Of a stretch of DNA of 64,000 bases, positions 17,612 to 26,889 are shown piece after piece. Numbering within the stretch: position 1 is the first letter of the stretch; each line of letters opens with the position of its first letter. The DNA is from Escherichia boydii (GTDB taxonomy: Bacteria; Pseudomonadota; Gammaproteobacteria; Enterobacterales; Enterobacteriaceae), in NCBI GenBank assembly GCA_041890495.1, contig CP169086.1, positions 1,550,001 to 1,614,000 of the forward strand, in the 5' to 3' direction. The notes beneath the pieces are model-generated. The model did no database searches and had not been told where the DNA came from. It saw only the letters and a program-made list of their open reading frames with translations. The position numbers and the translations under genes are program-made.

Positions 17612-19774
17612 TTAGCAGCGTCTGACCTTACGTAACGCTCTTATTGACTCAATCGGCATCGGCTGGCTGAACCAAAAACCCTGCAGTTGATCGCAGCCAG
17701 CCAGCCGCAGCAGTTTCATTTGCTTCTCGGTTTCCACCCCTTCTGCCACCACCGCCATGCCCAGCGCATTGGCGATCCGCACCGTGCCGCTCACCAGCGC
17801 GGCCGCCTGTTCATCGTGGTCCACCAGCCCGGCCAGGGATTTATCGATCTTGATGGTGTCGAAGTTAAAACGCCGCAAATAGCCAATGCTGGAATAGCCG
17901 GTCCCAAAATCATCCAGCGCCACCGCGGTGCCCAACGCTTTAAGATTGGCTATCGCCATGCGGGCACGCTCCGGGTTTTCCAGCACATAGGACTCCGTGA
18001 CCTCAAGCTGCAGTCGTTGGGCCGGGAAACGGGTGGTCTCCAGCACGCTGGCCACTTTGTCTTCGAAGGCGGGATCGCGAAACTGCGCGGGGGAGATATT
18101 AACGGAGAGCTTTAAGTCGCCGTACGGCTGCAGATCCTGGCAGGCCCGCTGCAACACAAACTGGCCCAGCTTGTAAATCAGACCGCTGGTCTCCGCGATG
18201 GTGATAAAAATATCCGGCCCAATCGGCCCGTCAGGGCGACGCGGCCAGCGAACCAGCGCCTCGACGCTGATCATTGTCTGGCTGTGGGCGTCAATAATCG
18301 GCTGATACCAGACATCAAACTCATCGCGTTCCAGACCGTCACGAATCTGATTTTCAATCGCCAGCTTGCGTTCCCGGACGTTGTTCAGCTCCGCGTCGTA
18401 GTGGGTGATACGCCCTTTCCCGCTCATTTTGGCATGGTACATGGCAATATCGGCGCGGCGAAACAGCTCGGAGCTGGTGCATTCAATCAGGGTTCCGCTG
18501 GCGATACCGATACTGGCCCCGATATGGATCGTGCGTTCCCCCAGCTGAATCGGGGTGGTGAGAAAATCCAGCACCGAAACGGCAAAGGCGGTGGCCTGCG
18601 CCTCTGCATCATCACCGCCGATGGTCATGGCAAACTCATCCCCGCCCATACGCGCCAGCATTCCCCCCGGCGGCACGCGTTCACTCAGCGTTTTCGCAAT
18701 CGCCACGATGAGATCGTCTCCGACGCTGTGGCCGTAGATGTCATTCACGTCTTTAAAACCATCCAGATCGATAAACACCACGCTTTTGACGTCGATATCC
18801 CCGCGCAAACTCACCCGATCCAGCGCTTCGATGAGCGCTCGTCGGTTCGGCAGATGGCTTAGCCAGTCCGTTCTCGCCACCAGACGCGCCTGGCTTTCTC
18901 CTCGCGCAAGCTTGTACAGCCCTACGCTGCTCACCAGAATAAAGAGCAGGATCAGGGCCGATGCCAGCACAACAATCTGCGTGATATCAGAGGATGCCGC
19001 CCGGGCGGCCTGCGCCCCAGGAAGCCGTGCCTGCCAGTTAAGATAGCCCAGCAGCTCCCCTGCCGAACTGCGCAGCGGCATACTCAGTTCGTTAATTTTT
19101 TCCGGCGTAAAGTGAAGGTTATCGATCTGAAAGGTCGCCCCCAGTTCGGACAAGATCCTGGCGTTCAGATGACGGGTGATCACCAGATAGCGGCGCGTTC
19201 CGTCGGTAACCTTTAATCTTCCGACCATCGGGCGAATCAGCCCAATACCCACAAAGGCGACGCCGCTTCGCGTTTTGCTGATCCCGGCATAGATATTTTT
19301 ATCGCCTGATAGGGCGCGCGCGTGCTGAGCAATAAGGGCTTTCAGCCCCTTACCGAAAAAATCGAGATTCGTCTCCTGAAATGGCTGACTTTGATACGAT
19401 CCCCAGATGACATTGAAATGCTCATCAAGCACGAAGGTGCCATCATAGAGGTTGTTGATTTTAAAGCCGGCGCCCCAGGTGTTATACAGCCAGTCGGTAT
19501 CGAGCGTGGGACGGTAGGCCTCCCGCACCGCATCGTCCCAGACGGCGTTATCCAGCACCAGCGAGGAGACGCGGTTAACCGATGTCTGAATGGCACCCTG
19601 TACGGAAAGCGCCGTGCGGTGTTCATCAATTTCATTGGTTTTGGTGCTGATAAGATGCAGGGAAAGATAGAGGAGTGCGACGACGGAGATGATTAAGCCG
19701 ATGCCCGCCATAAAGACCATGGCAAACAACGTTCTCGCGGTGGGAATATTGCGCCAGCTTAATGTGCGATACAT
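17612..19774 (-). CDS. CHASE4-GGDEF-EAL cyclic-di-GMP enzyme
   Basis: 720-residue membrane protein. A first membrane helix (about 17-42) is followed by a periplasmic CHASE4-type sensor domain (VQTSVNRVSSLVLDNAVWDDAV pattern, about 55-260), a second helix (about 267-288), a GGDEF domain with intact RMGGDEFAM, and an EAL domain with intact EALVRW and DDFGTGYSS. Both active sites look complete, so synthesis, breakdown or both of c-di-GMP are possible; the net activity cannot be read from sequence. There is no counterpart at this position in E. coli K-12, where ydgD is followed by mdtI/mdtJ. Confidence 0.9.
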   Translation of the reverse strand: MYRTLSWRNIPTARTLFAMVFMAGIGLIISVVALLYLSLHLISTKTNEIDEHRTALSVQGAIQTSVNRVSSLVLDNAVWDDAVREAYRPTLDTDWLYNTWGAGFKINNLYDGTFVLDEHFNVIWGSYQSQPFQETNLDFFGKGLKALIAQHARALSGDKNIYAGISKTRSGVAFVGIGLIRPMVGRLKVTDGTRRYLVITRHLNARILSELGATFQIDNLHFTPEKINELSMPLRSSAGELLGYLNWQARLPGAQAARAASSDITQIVVLASALILLFILVSSVGLYKLARGESQARLVARTDWLSHLPNRRALIEALDRVSLRGDIDVKSVVFIDLDGFKDVNDIYGHSVGDDLIVAIAKTLSERVPPGGMLARMGGDEFAMTIGGDDAEAQATAFAVSVLDFLTTPIQLGERTIHIGASIGIASGTLIECTSSELFRRADIAMYHAKMSGKGRITHYDAELNNVRERKLAIENQIRDGLERDEFDVWYQPIIDAHSQTMISVEALVRWPRRPDGPIGPDIFITIAETSGLIYKLGQFVLQRACQDLQPYGDLKLSVNISPAQFRDPAFEDKVASVLETTRFPAQRLQLEVTESYVLENPERARMAIANLKALGTAVALDDFGTGYSSIGYLRRFNFDTIKIDKSLAGLVDHDEQAAALVSGTVRIANALGMAVVAEGVETEKQMKLLRLAGCDQLQGFWFSQPMPIESIRALRKVRRC

Positions 19775-19858
19775 CAGCCATCCTCTTTAAGGTTTTGCTT
19801 TTCTAAGCGTAATACAGGCAGCGAATTTCGCTGCCTGTAAAGGATGGCTTTATGAACG

Positions 19859-20188
19859 TCAGGCAAGTTTTATCATAATCATACCTGCAAGCAGCAGGAT
19901 GAGTCCCATCCAGCCCTTGTTATTTAAACGCTGACCGAAGAGCACCCAGCCTGCGGCCAGCGTGGCGGCGATACCAAAACCGCCCCACAGCGCATAGGCC
20001 ACCGAAAGATCGATCCCTTTTACCGCCTGGGACAGCGCGCTGAACGCCCCCAGAACCGCGGCAATCGACATCAGGCCGTAGAGTTTACGGCGAAAACCAT
20101 CGGAGAATTTCAGCAGGACGTTCGCCAGAATTTCCAGCACGATGGCGAACCCCAGCCAGGCAGCATGAACCCACTCAAACTGTTGCAT
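19859..20188 (-). CDS. mdtI: Spermidine export subunit MdtI
   Basis: 109-residue SMR-family protein with four membrane helices and the membrane-embedded Glu near the N-terminus (FAIVLEILANVLLKF). It forms a complex with MdtJ that exports spermidine. It overlaps the 3' end of mdtJ by 14 bp, which suggests translational coupling. Confidence 0.93.
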   Translation of the reverse strand: MQQFEWVHAAWLGFAIVLEILANVLLKFSDGFRRKLYGLMSIAAVLGAFSALSQAVKGIDLSVAYALWGGFGIAATLAAGWVLFGQRLNNKGWMGLILLLAGMIMIKLA

Positions 20189-20537
20189 GGTTCTGCTCCT
20201 TCTGCTGTTTGGCAGGTTTACGGGTGCCCGATTTAATCAGCACAATACCCGCGACCAGCGTCGTTAACCCAGCGACCTTCATTGTTGTTAATGTTTCGTC
20301 AAATATCAGCACGCTGAACAGCGTAATCAACAAAATACCGATCCCTTCCCATAGTGCATACGCGACGCCCAGCGCAATTTTTTTCACCGCAAACGAGAGG
20401 AAAATATAAGAAAGCGAAATCATTACCAGCATCAAAATAAAACCGGTGTTGCCATCGCTGACGCTTGCCCATTTCATAGACAGCGTGCCGGTAATTTCAG
20501 CGACGATAGCCAGCGCTAATAGGATCCAGTAAAACAT
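20175..20537 (-). CDS. mdtJ: Spermidine export subunit MdtJ
   Basis: 120-residue SMR-family partner of MdtI with four helices; the essential Glu is in IVAEITGTLSMKWAS. The start at 20535-20537 is chosen because GCAGGAG precedes it and it gives the family N-terminus MFYWILLALAI; an upstream in-frame ATG would add 19 non-family residues. With puu in the same window, two opposing polyamine functions (catabolism and export) lie within 16 kb. Confidence 0.93.
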   Translation of the reverse strand: MFYWILLALAIVAEITGTLSMKWASVSDGNTGFILMLVMISLSYIFLSFAVKKIALGVAYALWEGIGILLITLFSVLIFDETLTTMKVAGLTTLVAGIVLIKSGTRKPAKQQKEQNHATV

Positions 20538-20958
20538 GTTTTTCTCCTGCTTGAGAATATAATCCATCGTGGCCCGCTGCGTGCAGCAAACCAAAAAATA
20601 CGAATTGAAATCAGACAGCTAAGCGCTTAGCGCCAGCTCAGGCAGAAGAAATGACTATAGTGCGGTGCGCCAGTGTTGCTCACCAGAAAGCAGGCAGAAA
20701 GAGGTGGAGTATACAGCAGTATTGTTTGAAGAGTACGTCTTGAACATATTGTCCATAAAATTACAATTATCCGCGTTGTTGCTTCTCGTCTTTGCGGATG
20801 AAAATTGTCCTCGGTAGTTAAACACACCAAATTTGTACCATAAGCCAGGATTTTACTCAAAGTCTTTGCAATTCTTTACCCATCCCGTTTGATTTTGGTT
20901 AGTTTATTGCAATGCCTTTCACCTTTATTATAAATATAAAGAAAATTTCGGAGTCACC
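20538..20958. other. Divergent mdtJ-tqsA control region
   Basis: About 420 bp, AT-rich, between the divergent mdtJ and tqsA starts. It must hold both promoters. A possible sigma-70 promoter for tqsA is TTGCAA (20907-20912), a 16-bp spacer and TATAAA (20929-20934). I see no convincing ORF. Confidence 0.5.
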
Positions 20959-21993
20959 ATGGCTAAACCCATCATTACCCTGAACGGGTTAAAAATTGTC
21001 ATCATGCTGGGCATGCTGGTGATCATACTGACGGGCGTGCGCTTCGCCGCCGACATTATTGTGCCCTTTATTCTGGCCCTGTTTATTGCGGTGATCCTCA
21101 ACCCGCTGGTACAGCGCATGACGCGGCTACGCATTCCGCGCGTGCTGGCCATCACGCTGCTTATCAGCATCATTATCGTGGCGATGGTACTGCTGGTGGC
21201 TTATCTGGGTACCTCGCTCAATGAACTGGCGCGAACGCTGCCGAAATACCGCTCTTCGCTGGCAATACCGCTGCTGCAGCTGGAGCCCTGGCTGCAGCGT
21301 GCGGGTATCGAAGTCTCGGTTGAAGAACTGCTGAAATATATCGACCCCAACGCGGCGATGACGATCGTCACCAGCCTGCTGGCGCAGCTTTCCAATGCCA
21401 TGACCTCCATTTTCCTGCTGTTCTTAACGGTGGTGTTTATGCTGCTGGAGGTGCCGCAGCTTCCTGCAAAGCTGCAGCAGATAATGGTCCGTCCGGTTGA
21501 AGGAATGGGGGCGATTCAGCGCGCGCTGGACAGCGTCTCCCGCTATCTGGTGCTGAAAACCGCCATTAGCCTGGTGACGGGCGTTGTCGTCTGGGTGATG
21601 CTTCTGGCGCTGGACGTTCGCTTTGCGTTTGTCTGGGGGTTACTGGCGTTTGCGCTTAACTACATTCCCAACATCGGCTCCGTGCTGGCGGCGATCCCCC
21701 CTATTCTTCAGGTGCTGGTTTTCAGCGGGCTTTATGACGCGCTGATCCTGCTGGCCGGATACCTGGTCATCAATCTGGTGTTCGGTAACATTCTTGAGCC
21801 ACGCATGATGGGTCGAGGGCTGGGACTCTCCACGCTGGTGGTCTTTTTGTCCCTGATATTCTGGGGCTGGCTGCTCGGGCCGGTTGGGATGCTGCTCTCC
21901 GTCCCGCTCACCATCATCGTCAAGATTGGCCTGGAGCAGACGGCGGGCGGGCAAAGCATCGCCGTGCTGCTGAGCGATATGAGCCATAAATAG
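20959..21993 (+). CDS. tqsA: AI-2 exporter family protein TqsA
   Basis: 344-residue AI-2E-family membrane protein with seven to eight hydrophobic segments; TqsA (YdgG) in E. coli lowers intracellular autoinducer-2 and affects biofilm formation. The C-terminal region GRGLGLSTLVVFLSLIFWGWLLG and PLTIIVK is typical of the family. It is next to mdtJI as in E. coli. GGAG precedes the ATG. It ends 3 bp before a convergent oxidoreductase gene. Confidence 0.92.
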   Translation: MAKPIITLNGLKIVIMLGMLVIILTGVRFAADIIVPFILALFIAVILNPLVQRMTRLRIPRVLAITLLISIIIVAMVLLVAYLGTSLNELARTLPKYRSSLAIPLLQLEPWLQRAGIEVSVEELLKYIDPNAAMTIVTSLLAQLSNAMTSIFLLFLTVVFMLLEVPQLPAKLQQIMVRPVEGMGAIQRALDSVSRYLVLKTAISLVTGVVVWVMLLALDVRFAFVWGLLAFALNYIPNIGSVLAAIPPILQVLVFSGLYDALILLAGYLVINLVFGNILEPRMMGRGLGLSTLVVFLSLIFWGWLLGPVGMLLSVPLTIIVKIGLEQTAGGQSIAVLLSDMSHK

Positions 21994-21996
21994 CCG

Positions 21997-22944
21997 TCAT
22001 TCCGCCATCGACAGGAGGGGCTTGCGGGTCCTTCCACCTTCACGATAAGCGCTGAGCGCCTTCTGCCAATCCGCCAGCGGGTACACCTTAACATCGCTGT
22101 ACTCACTGTCGGGCAACGTCAGCCAGATGCGATCGAACTCCGCGCGCCACGCCTCAGCGCCGAGCGCATCCAGACCGTTTCGGATATGGAACCACGCCAC
22201 GCGCGGCACGGGCCGCCGCTGTGTGAAGGTTTGCCCGGACAGCAGCCCGTAGCAGACAAACATGCCCTGCTCGGGCATGACGCTGAGGATCGCTTCCGCA
22301 AGCGGCCCGCCGGTGGCATCGTAGACGATATCGCTACGGGCGGCGACGGTGCCGATTCTGTTTGCGTCATGCTGCGCGACAGGCGTGATGCCCATCGCCT
22401 CCAGCCGTTCAGCATGCACGGCAGAACGGTGAATCCCGTACACCGCTTCCGCCCCCGCCTGACGCGCCCACTGCCCCAGCAGAATGGCGCAGTCCGATCC
22501 GGCAGCCGTGAGCAAGACCCGCTTTCCACGAGGCGGGTAGCGGGTCAGCATCATCTGCGCCGCCAGCGGGTTGATATAGGCCCGCGCGGCCAGATGCGCG
22601 TCGACAGCGTCCGGAACGGATATCGCATACTCTGCCGGGCAATCCACATAGCGCTGCCAGGTGCCCTGACCGCGCAGCGGCAGGACGCGCTTGCCCACCA
22701 GATGCTTAAACGAGGCGGGCGCCTCGGTGACAACCCCGACACCTTCATACCCCGCTACCGCCGGTAACGGGGTTCTGTGGCGATAGGCGCCGGTGATGGG
22801 AATAAGATCGGACGCGTTGACCGGGGAATACAGCATCCGCACGCGGAGCTGGCCCGGCGCAAGCACGCCCGGCGGCGCGATTTCAGGTTGCAGAACAGAT
22901 TCTGGCTCGCCAAAACGGCGATACCAGAGGGCCAGATTTTCCAT
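21997..22944 (-). CDS. Zinc-independent MDR-family oxidoreductase
   Basis: 315-residue medium-chain dehydrogenase/reductase related to quinone oxidoreductases and mitochondrial enoyl reductases. The N-terminal GroES-like domain (VNASDLIPITGAY, VAGYEGVGVV) is followed by a nucleotide-binding region. The expected glycine-rich loop is replaced by LLTAAGSDCAILLGQWA, close to the AxxGxxG pattern. No structural zinc Cys cluster is visible. The start at 22942-22944 gives MENLALWYRRFGEPE; the longer frame would overlap the next gene. It probably forms an operon with the upstream LLM gene (26 bp apart). Substrate unknown. Confidence 0.75.
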   Translation of the reverse strand: MENLALWYRRFGEPESVLQPEIAPPGVLAPGQLRVRMLYSPVNASDLIPITGAYRHRTPLPAVAGYEGVGVVTEAPASFKHLVGKRVLPLRGQGTWQRYVDCPAEYAISVPDAVDAHLAARAYINPLAAQMMLTRYPPRGKRVLLTAAGSDCAILLGQWARQAGAEAVYGIHRSAVHAERLEAMGITPVAQHDANRIGTVAARSDIVYDATGGPLAEAILSVMPEQGMFVCYGLLSGQTFTQRRPVPRVAWFHIRNGLDALGAEAWRAEFDRIWLTLPDSEYSDVKVYPLADWQKALSAYREGGRTRKPLLSMAE

Positions 22945-22969
22945 TACGATCTCAAGGCTGATAGCGGAA

Positions 22970-23995
22970 CTACTCGCGCCAGCCCATTGCCGGTGCGACA
23001 TGTTTGAGAATAGACTCAATCACGTGCGCATTATAATCCACGCCCAGCTGGTTCGGTACGGTCAGTAAGAGCGTATCCGCCTCGGCAATCGCCTCGTCCT
23101 TTTTCAGCTGTTCAACCAGCTTGTCCGGCTCCGCGGCATAGCTGCGCCCGAAGATGGCGCGCGTTTTCTCGTCAAGATACCCCACGCTATCGCTGTCGTT
23201 ACGGCTGGCACCGAAATACATCCGGTCACGGTCGTCCATCAGCGCAAAAATACTGCGGCTAACCGACACGCGCGGCTCGCGCGTATGCCCAGCCTCTTTC
23301 CAGGCCTGACGGTACGCGCGGATCTGTTTTGCCTGCTGAATATGGAACGGCTCACCGGTTTCATCGTCCTTCAGGGTTGAACTTTGCAGGTTCATGCCCA
23401 GTTTTGCTGCCCACACGGCCGTCGCATTGGAACCGGCACCCCACCAGATACGCTCGCGCAGCCCTTCCGAATAAGGCTCCAGGCGCAGCAGCCCCGGCGG
23501 ATTCGGGAACATTGGCTGCGGGTTCGGTTTGGCAAACCCTTCCCCACGCAGCACCTCAAGCAGCACCTCGGTATGACGACGCGCCATATCCGATTCGTTT
23601 TCCCCTTCCTGCGGGACATAGCCGAAATGACGCCAGCCATCGATGACCTGCTCCGGGGAGCCACGGCTGATGCCCAACTGCAGGCGACCGCCGGAAATCA
23701 GGTCCGCCGCACCCGCATCTTCAGCCATGTACATCGGATTCTCATAGCGCATATCGATTACGCCGGTGCCGATTTCGATGGTCTTCGTTTTTGCGCCAAT
23801 GGCGGCCAGCAGTGGGAACGGCGAGCTAAGCTGTCGCGCGAAGTGATGCACGCGGAAATAGGCGCCGTCTGCCCCCAGCTCTTCAGCCGCCACGGCTAAA
23901 TCGATGGACTGCAGCAGCGTATCGGCCGCCGAGCGCGTGCCGGACTGCGGTGAAGGTGTCCAGTGACCAAAGGATAAAAACCCGATCTTTTTCAT
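22970..23995 (-). CDS. LLM-class flavin-dependent oxidoreductase
   Basis: 341-residue luciferase-like monooxygenase family protein with a TIM-barrel fold that uses reduced FMN. Family features are the N-terminal IGFLSFGHW, the GAYFRVHHFARQLSSPFPLLAAIGAKT segment, IEIGTGVIDMRYENP, and SGGRLQLGISRGSPEQVI. Substrate unknown. The start at 23993-23995 is used; an ATG two codons earlier (24001) is possible. It is followed by the MDR gene on the same strand. Confidence 0.85.
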   Translation of the reverse strand: MKKIGFLSFGHWTPSPQSGTRSAADTLLQSIDLAVAAEELGADGAYFRVHHFARQLSSPFPLLAAIGAKTKTIEIGTGVIDMRYENPMYMAEDAGAADLISGGRLQLGISRGSPEQVIDGWRHFGYVPQEGENESDMARRHTEVLLEVLRGEGFAKPNPQPMFPNPPGLLRLEPYSEGLRERIWWGAGSNATAVWAAKLGMNLQSSTLKDDETGEPFHIQQAKQIRAYRQAWKEAGHTREPRVSVSRSIFALMDDRDRMYFGASRNDSDSVGYLDEKTRAIFGRSYAAEPDKLVEQLKKDEAIAEADTLLLTVPNQLGVDYNAHVIESILKHVAPAMGWRE

Positions 23996-24173
23996 AACCA
24001 TGTGTCCTGATAATGCATTGCGTTCTGTCCACTTTACGCATTACCCGGTAAGAATAAATGCCGTTTATTTAACGGAAAGCATCAAATAAATTGACAGAAT
24101 AGCGTGGTTCGTCATTCCGCCCCATAATGGGATATAATATCCCCCACTTTTTTCATGGCAGGTAAAACCGGCA

Positions 24174-24521
24174 ATGGCTCTGATCCCTAAAAACTACGCG
24201 CGGCTGGAAAGCGGCTATCGCGAAAAAGCATTAAAAATCTATCCCTGGGTGTGCGGACGCTGCTCGCGCGAGTTTGTCTATTCCAATCTGCGTGAACTCA
24301 CGGTTCACCATATCGATCACGACCATACCAACAACCCGGAAGATGGCAGCAACTGGGAGCTGTTGTGCCTGTTTTGCCACGATCACGAGCATTCGAAATA
24401 CACCGAAGCGGATCAGTACGGCACCACCGTGGTCGCCGGGGAAGACGCGCAAAAAGACGTGGGCGTCGCCACGTTTAACCCGTTTGCCGATTTAAAAGCG
24501 ATGATGGACAAGAAGAAGTAA
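24174..24521 (+). CDS. yajD: HNH nuclease family protein YajD
   Basis: 115-residue protein with an HNH-type fold: CGRCSREF and CLFCHDHEH supply two zinc-knuckle Cys pairs, and LTVHHIDHDHTNNPEDGSNW is the beta-beta-alpha metal motif. It is very close to E. coli YajD, an uncharacterised HNH protein, though YajD lies elsewhere on the K-12 chromosome. No toxin or immunity partner is adjacent. Confidence 0.93.
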   Translation: MALIPKNYARLESGYREKALKIYPWVCGRCSREFVYSNLRELTVHHIDHDHTNNPEDGSNWELLCLFCHDHEHSKYTEADQYGTTVVAGEDAQKDVGVATFNPFADLKAMMDKKK

Positions 24522-24570
24522 CCTTCGCTACCCATACCTGCATTTCAGGGGGCACAGGCCCCCTTCTGTT

Positions 24571-25338
24571 TTACGCGACTTTCAGCGCAAAACGGTCTTT
24601 CAGGACATGGCGAATTTCATCCTCCGCCAGTTTCCGCGTCTCAGTGCCGTTTGCGGTGATGGTTTTCAGCATATCGCCCAGTAAAATCTGGCGGCCCTCC
24701 GGGCTGTGCTGCACCACCACCCGCTTCTGCACAAAGATCGCATCCGGGTGCGTAGAGTTAAGGTAGTTGGCCGGAACGAAATCAATCCACTCCTGAGGCG
24801 TGAGATCGAAGCCGTATTGCCGGGCCCATTCGCCTTCCACCTTCGCCTCGAGCAAATACTCACCCTCCGCGCTGCGGCTCAGGCGAAACGTGTCGAAATC
24901 CTGGGGGATATCTACGTCAAGCGTGTCCAGCGCCATCGGCGCACGAATACCGTAGCTGCCAAACCCGAGGTCGCAAAGCCACAGTCGGCTATCTACCTCA
25001 GCGATGAGCGCCATATGGGTTTTCGGCCGCCGCGCAGGGTAGAACATCGGACGCGCCGCCACGAAGCGGTAAGGTATCCCTAACGCCGCCAGCGCCATGG
25101 CAAAAAGCCCGTTTACCTCATAGCAGTAGCCGCCGCGCCCCTGCGTTAACACCTTATCGGCAATCTCGTCTGGCTCCAGCGAGACAACTTTGCCCGCCTG
25201 CACGTCCAGATTCTCAAAGGGGACGGAAAAGAGCTGATGGCGCATCAGCGCATGCAGGGTGGCCGTATCGGCAGCCGCCGGTCCGGTGTAGTTTATGCGT
25301 TTGAAATAGGTGGAAATATTGAAATTATCGCTGTGCAT
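24571..25338 (-). CDS. nhoA: Arylamine N-acetyltransferase
   Basis: 255-residue NAT enzyme that transfers acetyl from acetyl-CoA to arylamines, hydrazines and N-hydroxyarylamines. The catalytic triad is visible as Cys72 (GRGGYCYEVN), His108 (KTHMAL) and Asp123 (LCDLGFG). It is about 25 residues shorter at the C-terminus than E. coli NhoA (281 residues). It is divergent from the MocR gene (start 25435), with about 95 bp between, so that regulator may control it. Confidence 0.9.
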   Translation of the reverse strand: MHSDNFNISTYFKRINYTGPAAADTATLHALMRHQLFSVPFENLDVQAGKVVSLEPDEIADKVLTQGRGGYCYEVNGLFAMALAALGIPYRFVAARPMFYPARRPKTHMALIAEVDSRLWLCDLGFGSYGIRAPMALDTLDVDIPQDFDTFRLSRSAEGEYLLEAKVEGEWARQYGFDLTPQEWIDFVPANYLNSTHPDAIFVQKRVVVQHSPEGRQILLGDMLKTITANGTETRKLAEDEIRHVLKDRFALKVA

Positions 25339-25434
25339 AGTGCCTCCTTGTCCTGAACATGGCGGACACTATAGATGGCGCGCATCATTGGCTGTATAGT
25401 CAGTTTTATCGAAAATTAGCCTGAACAGATACCC

Positions 25435-26889
25435 ATGTCTGCCCCGTCCCACTCCTCTCCTCACTATCGCCGAATTGCGGATATGCTGCGTCTTACCATT
25501 ACGTCTGGCGCGCTGCGCGCCGGTGACAGGATGATCTCCGCGCGTAAACTCGCCGAGCGCGAGCGCGTTAGCCTCCCGACGGCGCTGGAGGCCCTTCGCT
25601 GCCTTGAGGCTGAAGGGCTGATCGTTGCGCGCCCGCGTTCGGGTTATTACATCCGCCAGACCAGCCTGCCACCGCGTGCGGAGTCCGCGCGTTCCCCGGC
25701 AGGCCCGGTCCCCGTCACCCTGTCCGCCGTGGCCCGGTCGCTGTTCAGCAGTGCAGAAGCCCGGCTGATCCCGCTGGGTGCCGCCCTGCCCGATCCCGCG
25801 TGGCTGCCAGGAGATGCGCTGCAGCGGGCGCTGCACTCCGCGGGGCGTCGTCTGGACGCGCATGGGCAGAGCTACAGCCTGCCTCCGGGAAGGCGGGATT
25901 TGCGAAGTAAGATTGCCGCGCGTTCTGCACAGTGGGGAGCCCGTTTCGGCGCGGACGATCTTATTATCACCGCCGGCGCGACGCAGGCGCTGCGCCTGGC
26001 CCTGCGTGCCGTGTGTCAGCCGGGTGACGTGGTGGCGATTGAGCAGCCCGCCTACTTCGGCACGCTCCTGCTGCTGGAGGATTTAGGCCTGAAGGCCCTG
26101 GCGATCCCCACCGACCCTGTGGAAGGCCTGCTGCTGGAACCGCTGGCGGACGCCATTCGCTGCCATCGCCCCGCTGCCGTCCTGGCCTCACCCACCGTGC
26201 AAAACCCGTTGGGTGCCAGCATGCCCGTCGCGCGTAAGCAGGAACTGGTTGCCCTGCTTGAAGAGGCCGGGATTCCTCTGATTGAGGACGATGTTTACGG
26301 TGACCTGGTCGGCGAGGGGCAACGCCCTCCGGCCTGCAAAGCCTTCGACCAGAACGGGAATGTGATTTACTGCAGCTCCCTGTCAAAAACGCTTGCGCCG
26401 GGGTGGCGAATCGGCTGGATCGCCGCCGGGCGCTATTACACGCATGTCTTGCAGGCCCGCATGGCCGGAGACTGGGCAGGTGCGCCGCTGCTGGAAGCTG
26501 CGACGAGCGACGTTCTGGCGAACGGCGACTACGATCGCCATCTGAGGCGGCTGAAGCGCCGGATCGCAGAGGGCGTTCGCGCCGTCGTGGCGCAGGTCAA
26601 GGCGAGCTTTCCGCCCGGTACGCGCGTTAACGTGCCCGCTGCCGGTTTCCTGCTGTGGGTAGAACTGCCTCAGCAGGTCAACGCGCTGGAGGTGCATCGT
26701 CGCGCGCTGGCGCTGGGAATTGGCGTCAGCCCCGGTCCCCTGTTTTCTCCTGGCGCAGAACTTACGCACTTTCTGCGGCTAAACTGCGCAAACGAACCGA
26801 CGCCCCGACTGCTCAATGCCGTAGGGCAGATTGGGGCTTTATGCCATGAACTGGCCGTCTTCACACCAGACTCTCCAGCCATTCGGTAA
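25435..26889 (+). CDS. MocR-type (GntR-aminotransferase) regulator
   Basis: 484-residue fusion of an N-terminal GntR winged helix (about 10-75, AGDRMISARKLAERERVSLPTA...) and a C-terminal class I aminotransferase-like domain (about 110-475). The PLP lysine is Lys318 in SSLSKTLAPGWRIGW. MocR proteins sense PLP or PLP adducts and regulate vitamin B6 or amine metabolism. The 3' end overlaps the convergent LysR gene by 29 bp. The target is unknown; the divergent nhoA is the natural candidate. Confidence 0.87.
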   Translation: MSAPSHSSPHYRRIADMLRLTITSGALRAGDRMISARKLAERERVSLPTALEALRCLEAEGLIVARPRSGYYIRQTSLPPRAESARSPAGPVPVTLSAVARSLFSSAEARLIPLGAALPDPAWLPGDALQRALHSAGRRLDAHGQSYSLPPGRRDLRSKIAARSAQWGARFGADDLIITAGATQALRLALRAVCQPGDVVAIEQPAYFGTLLLLEDLGLKALAIPTDPVEGLLLEPLADAIRCHRPAAVLASPTVQNPLGASMPVARKQELVALLEEAGIPLIEDDVYGDLVGEGQRPPACKAFDQNGNVIYCSSLSKTLAPGWRIGWIAAGRYYTHVLQARMAGDWAGAPLLEAATSDVLANGDYDRHLRRLKRRIAEGVRAVVAQVKASFPPGTRVNVPAAGFLLWVELPQQVNALEVHRRALALGIGVSPGPLFSPGAELTHFLRLNCANEPTPRLLNAVGQIGALCHELAVFTPDSPAIR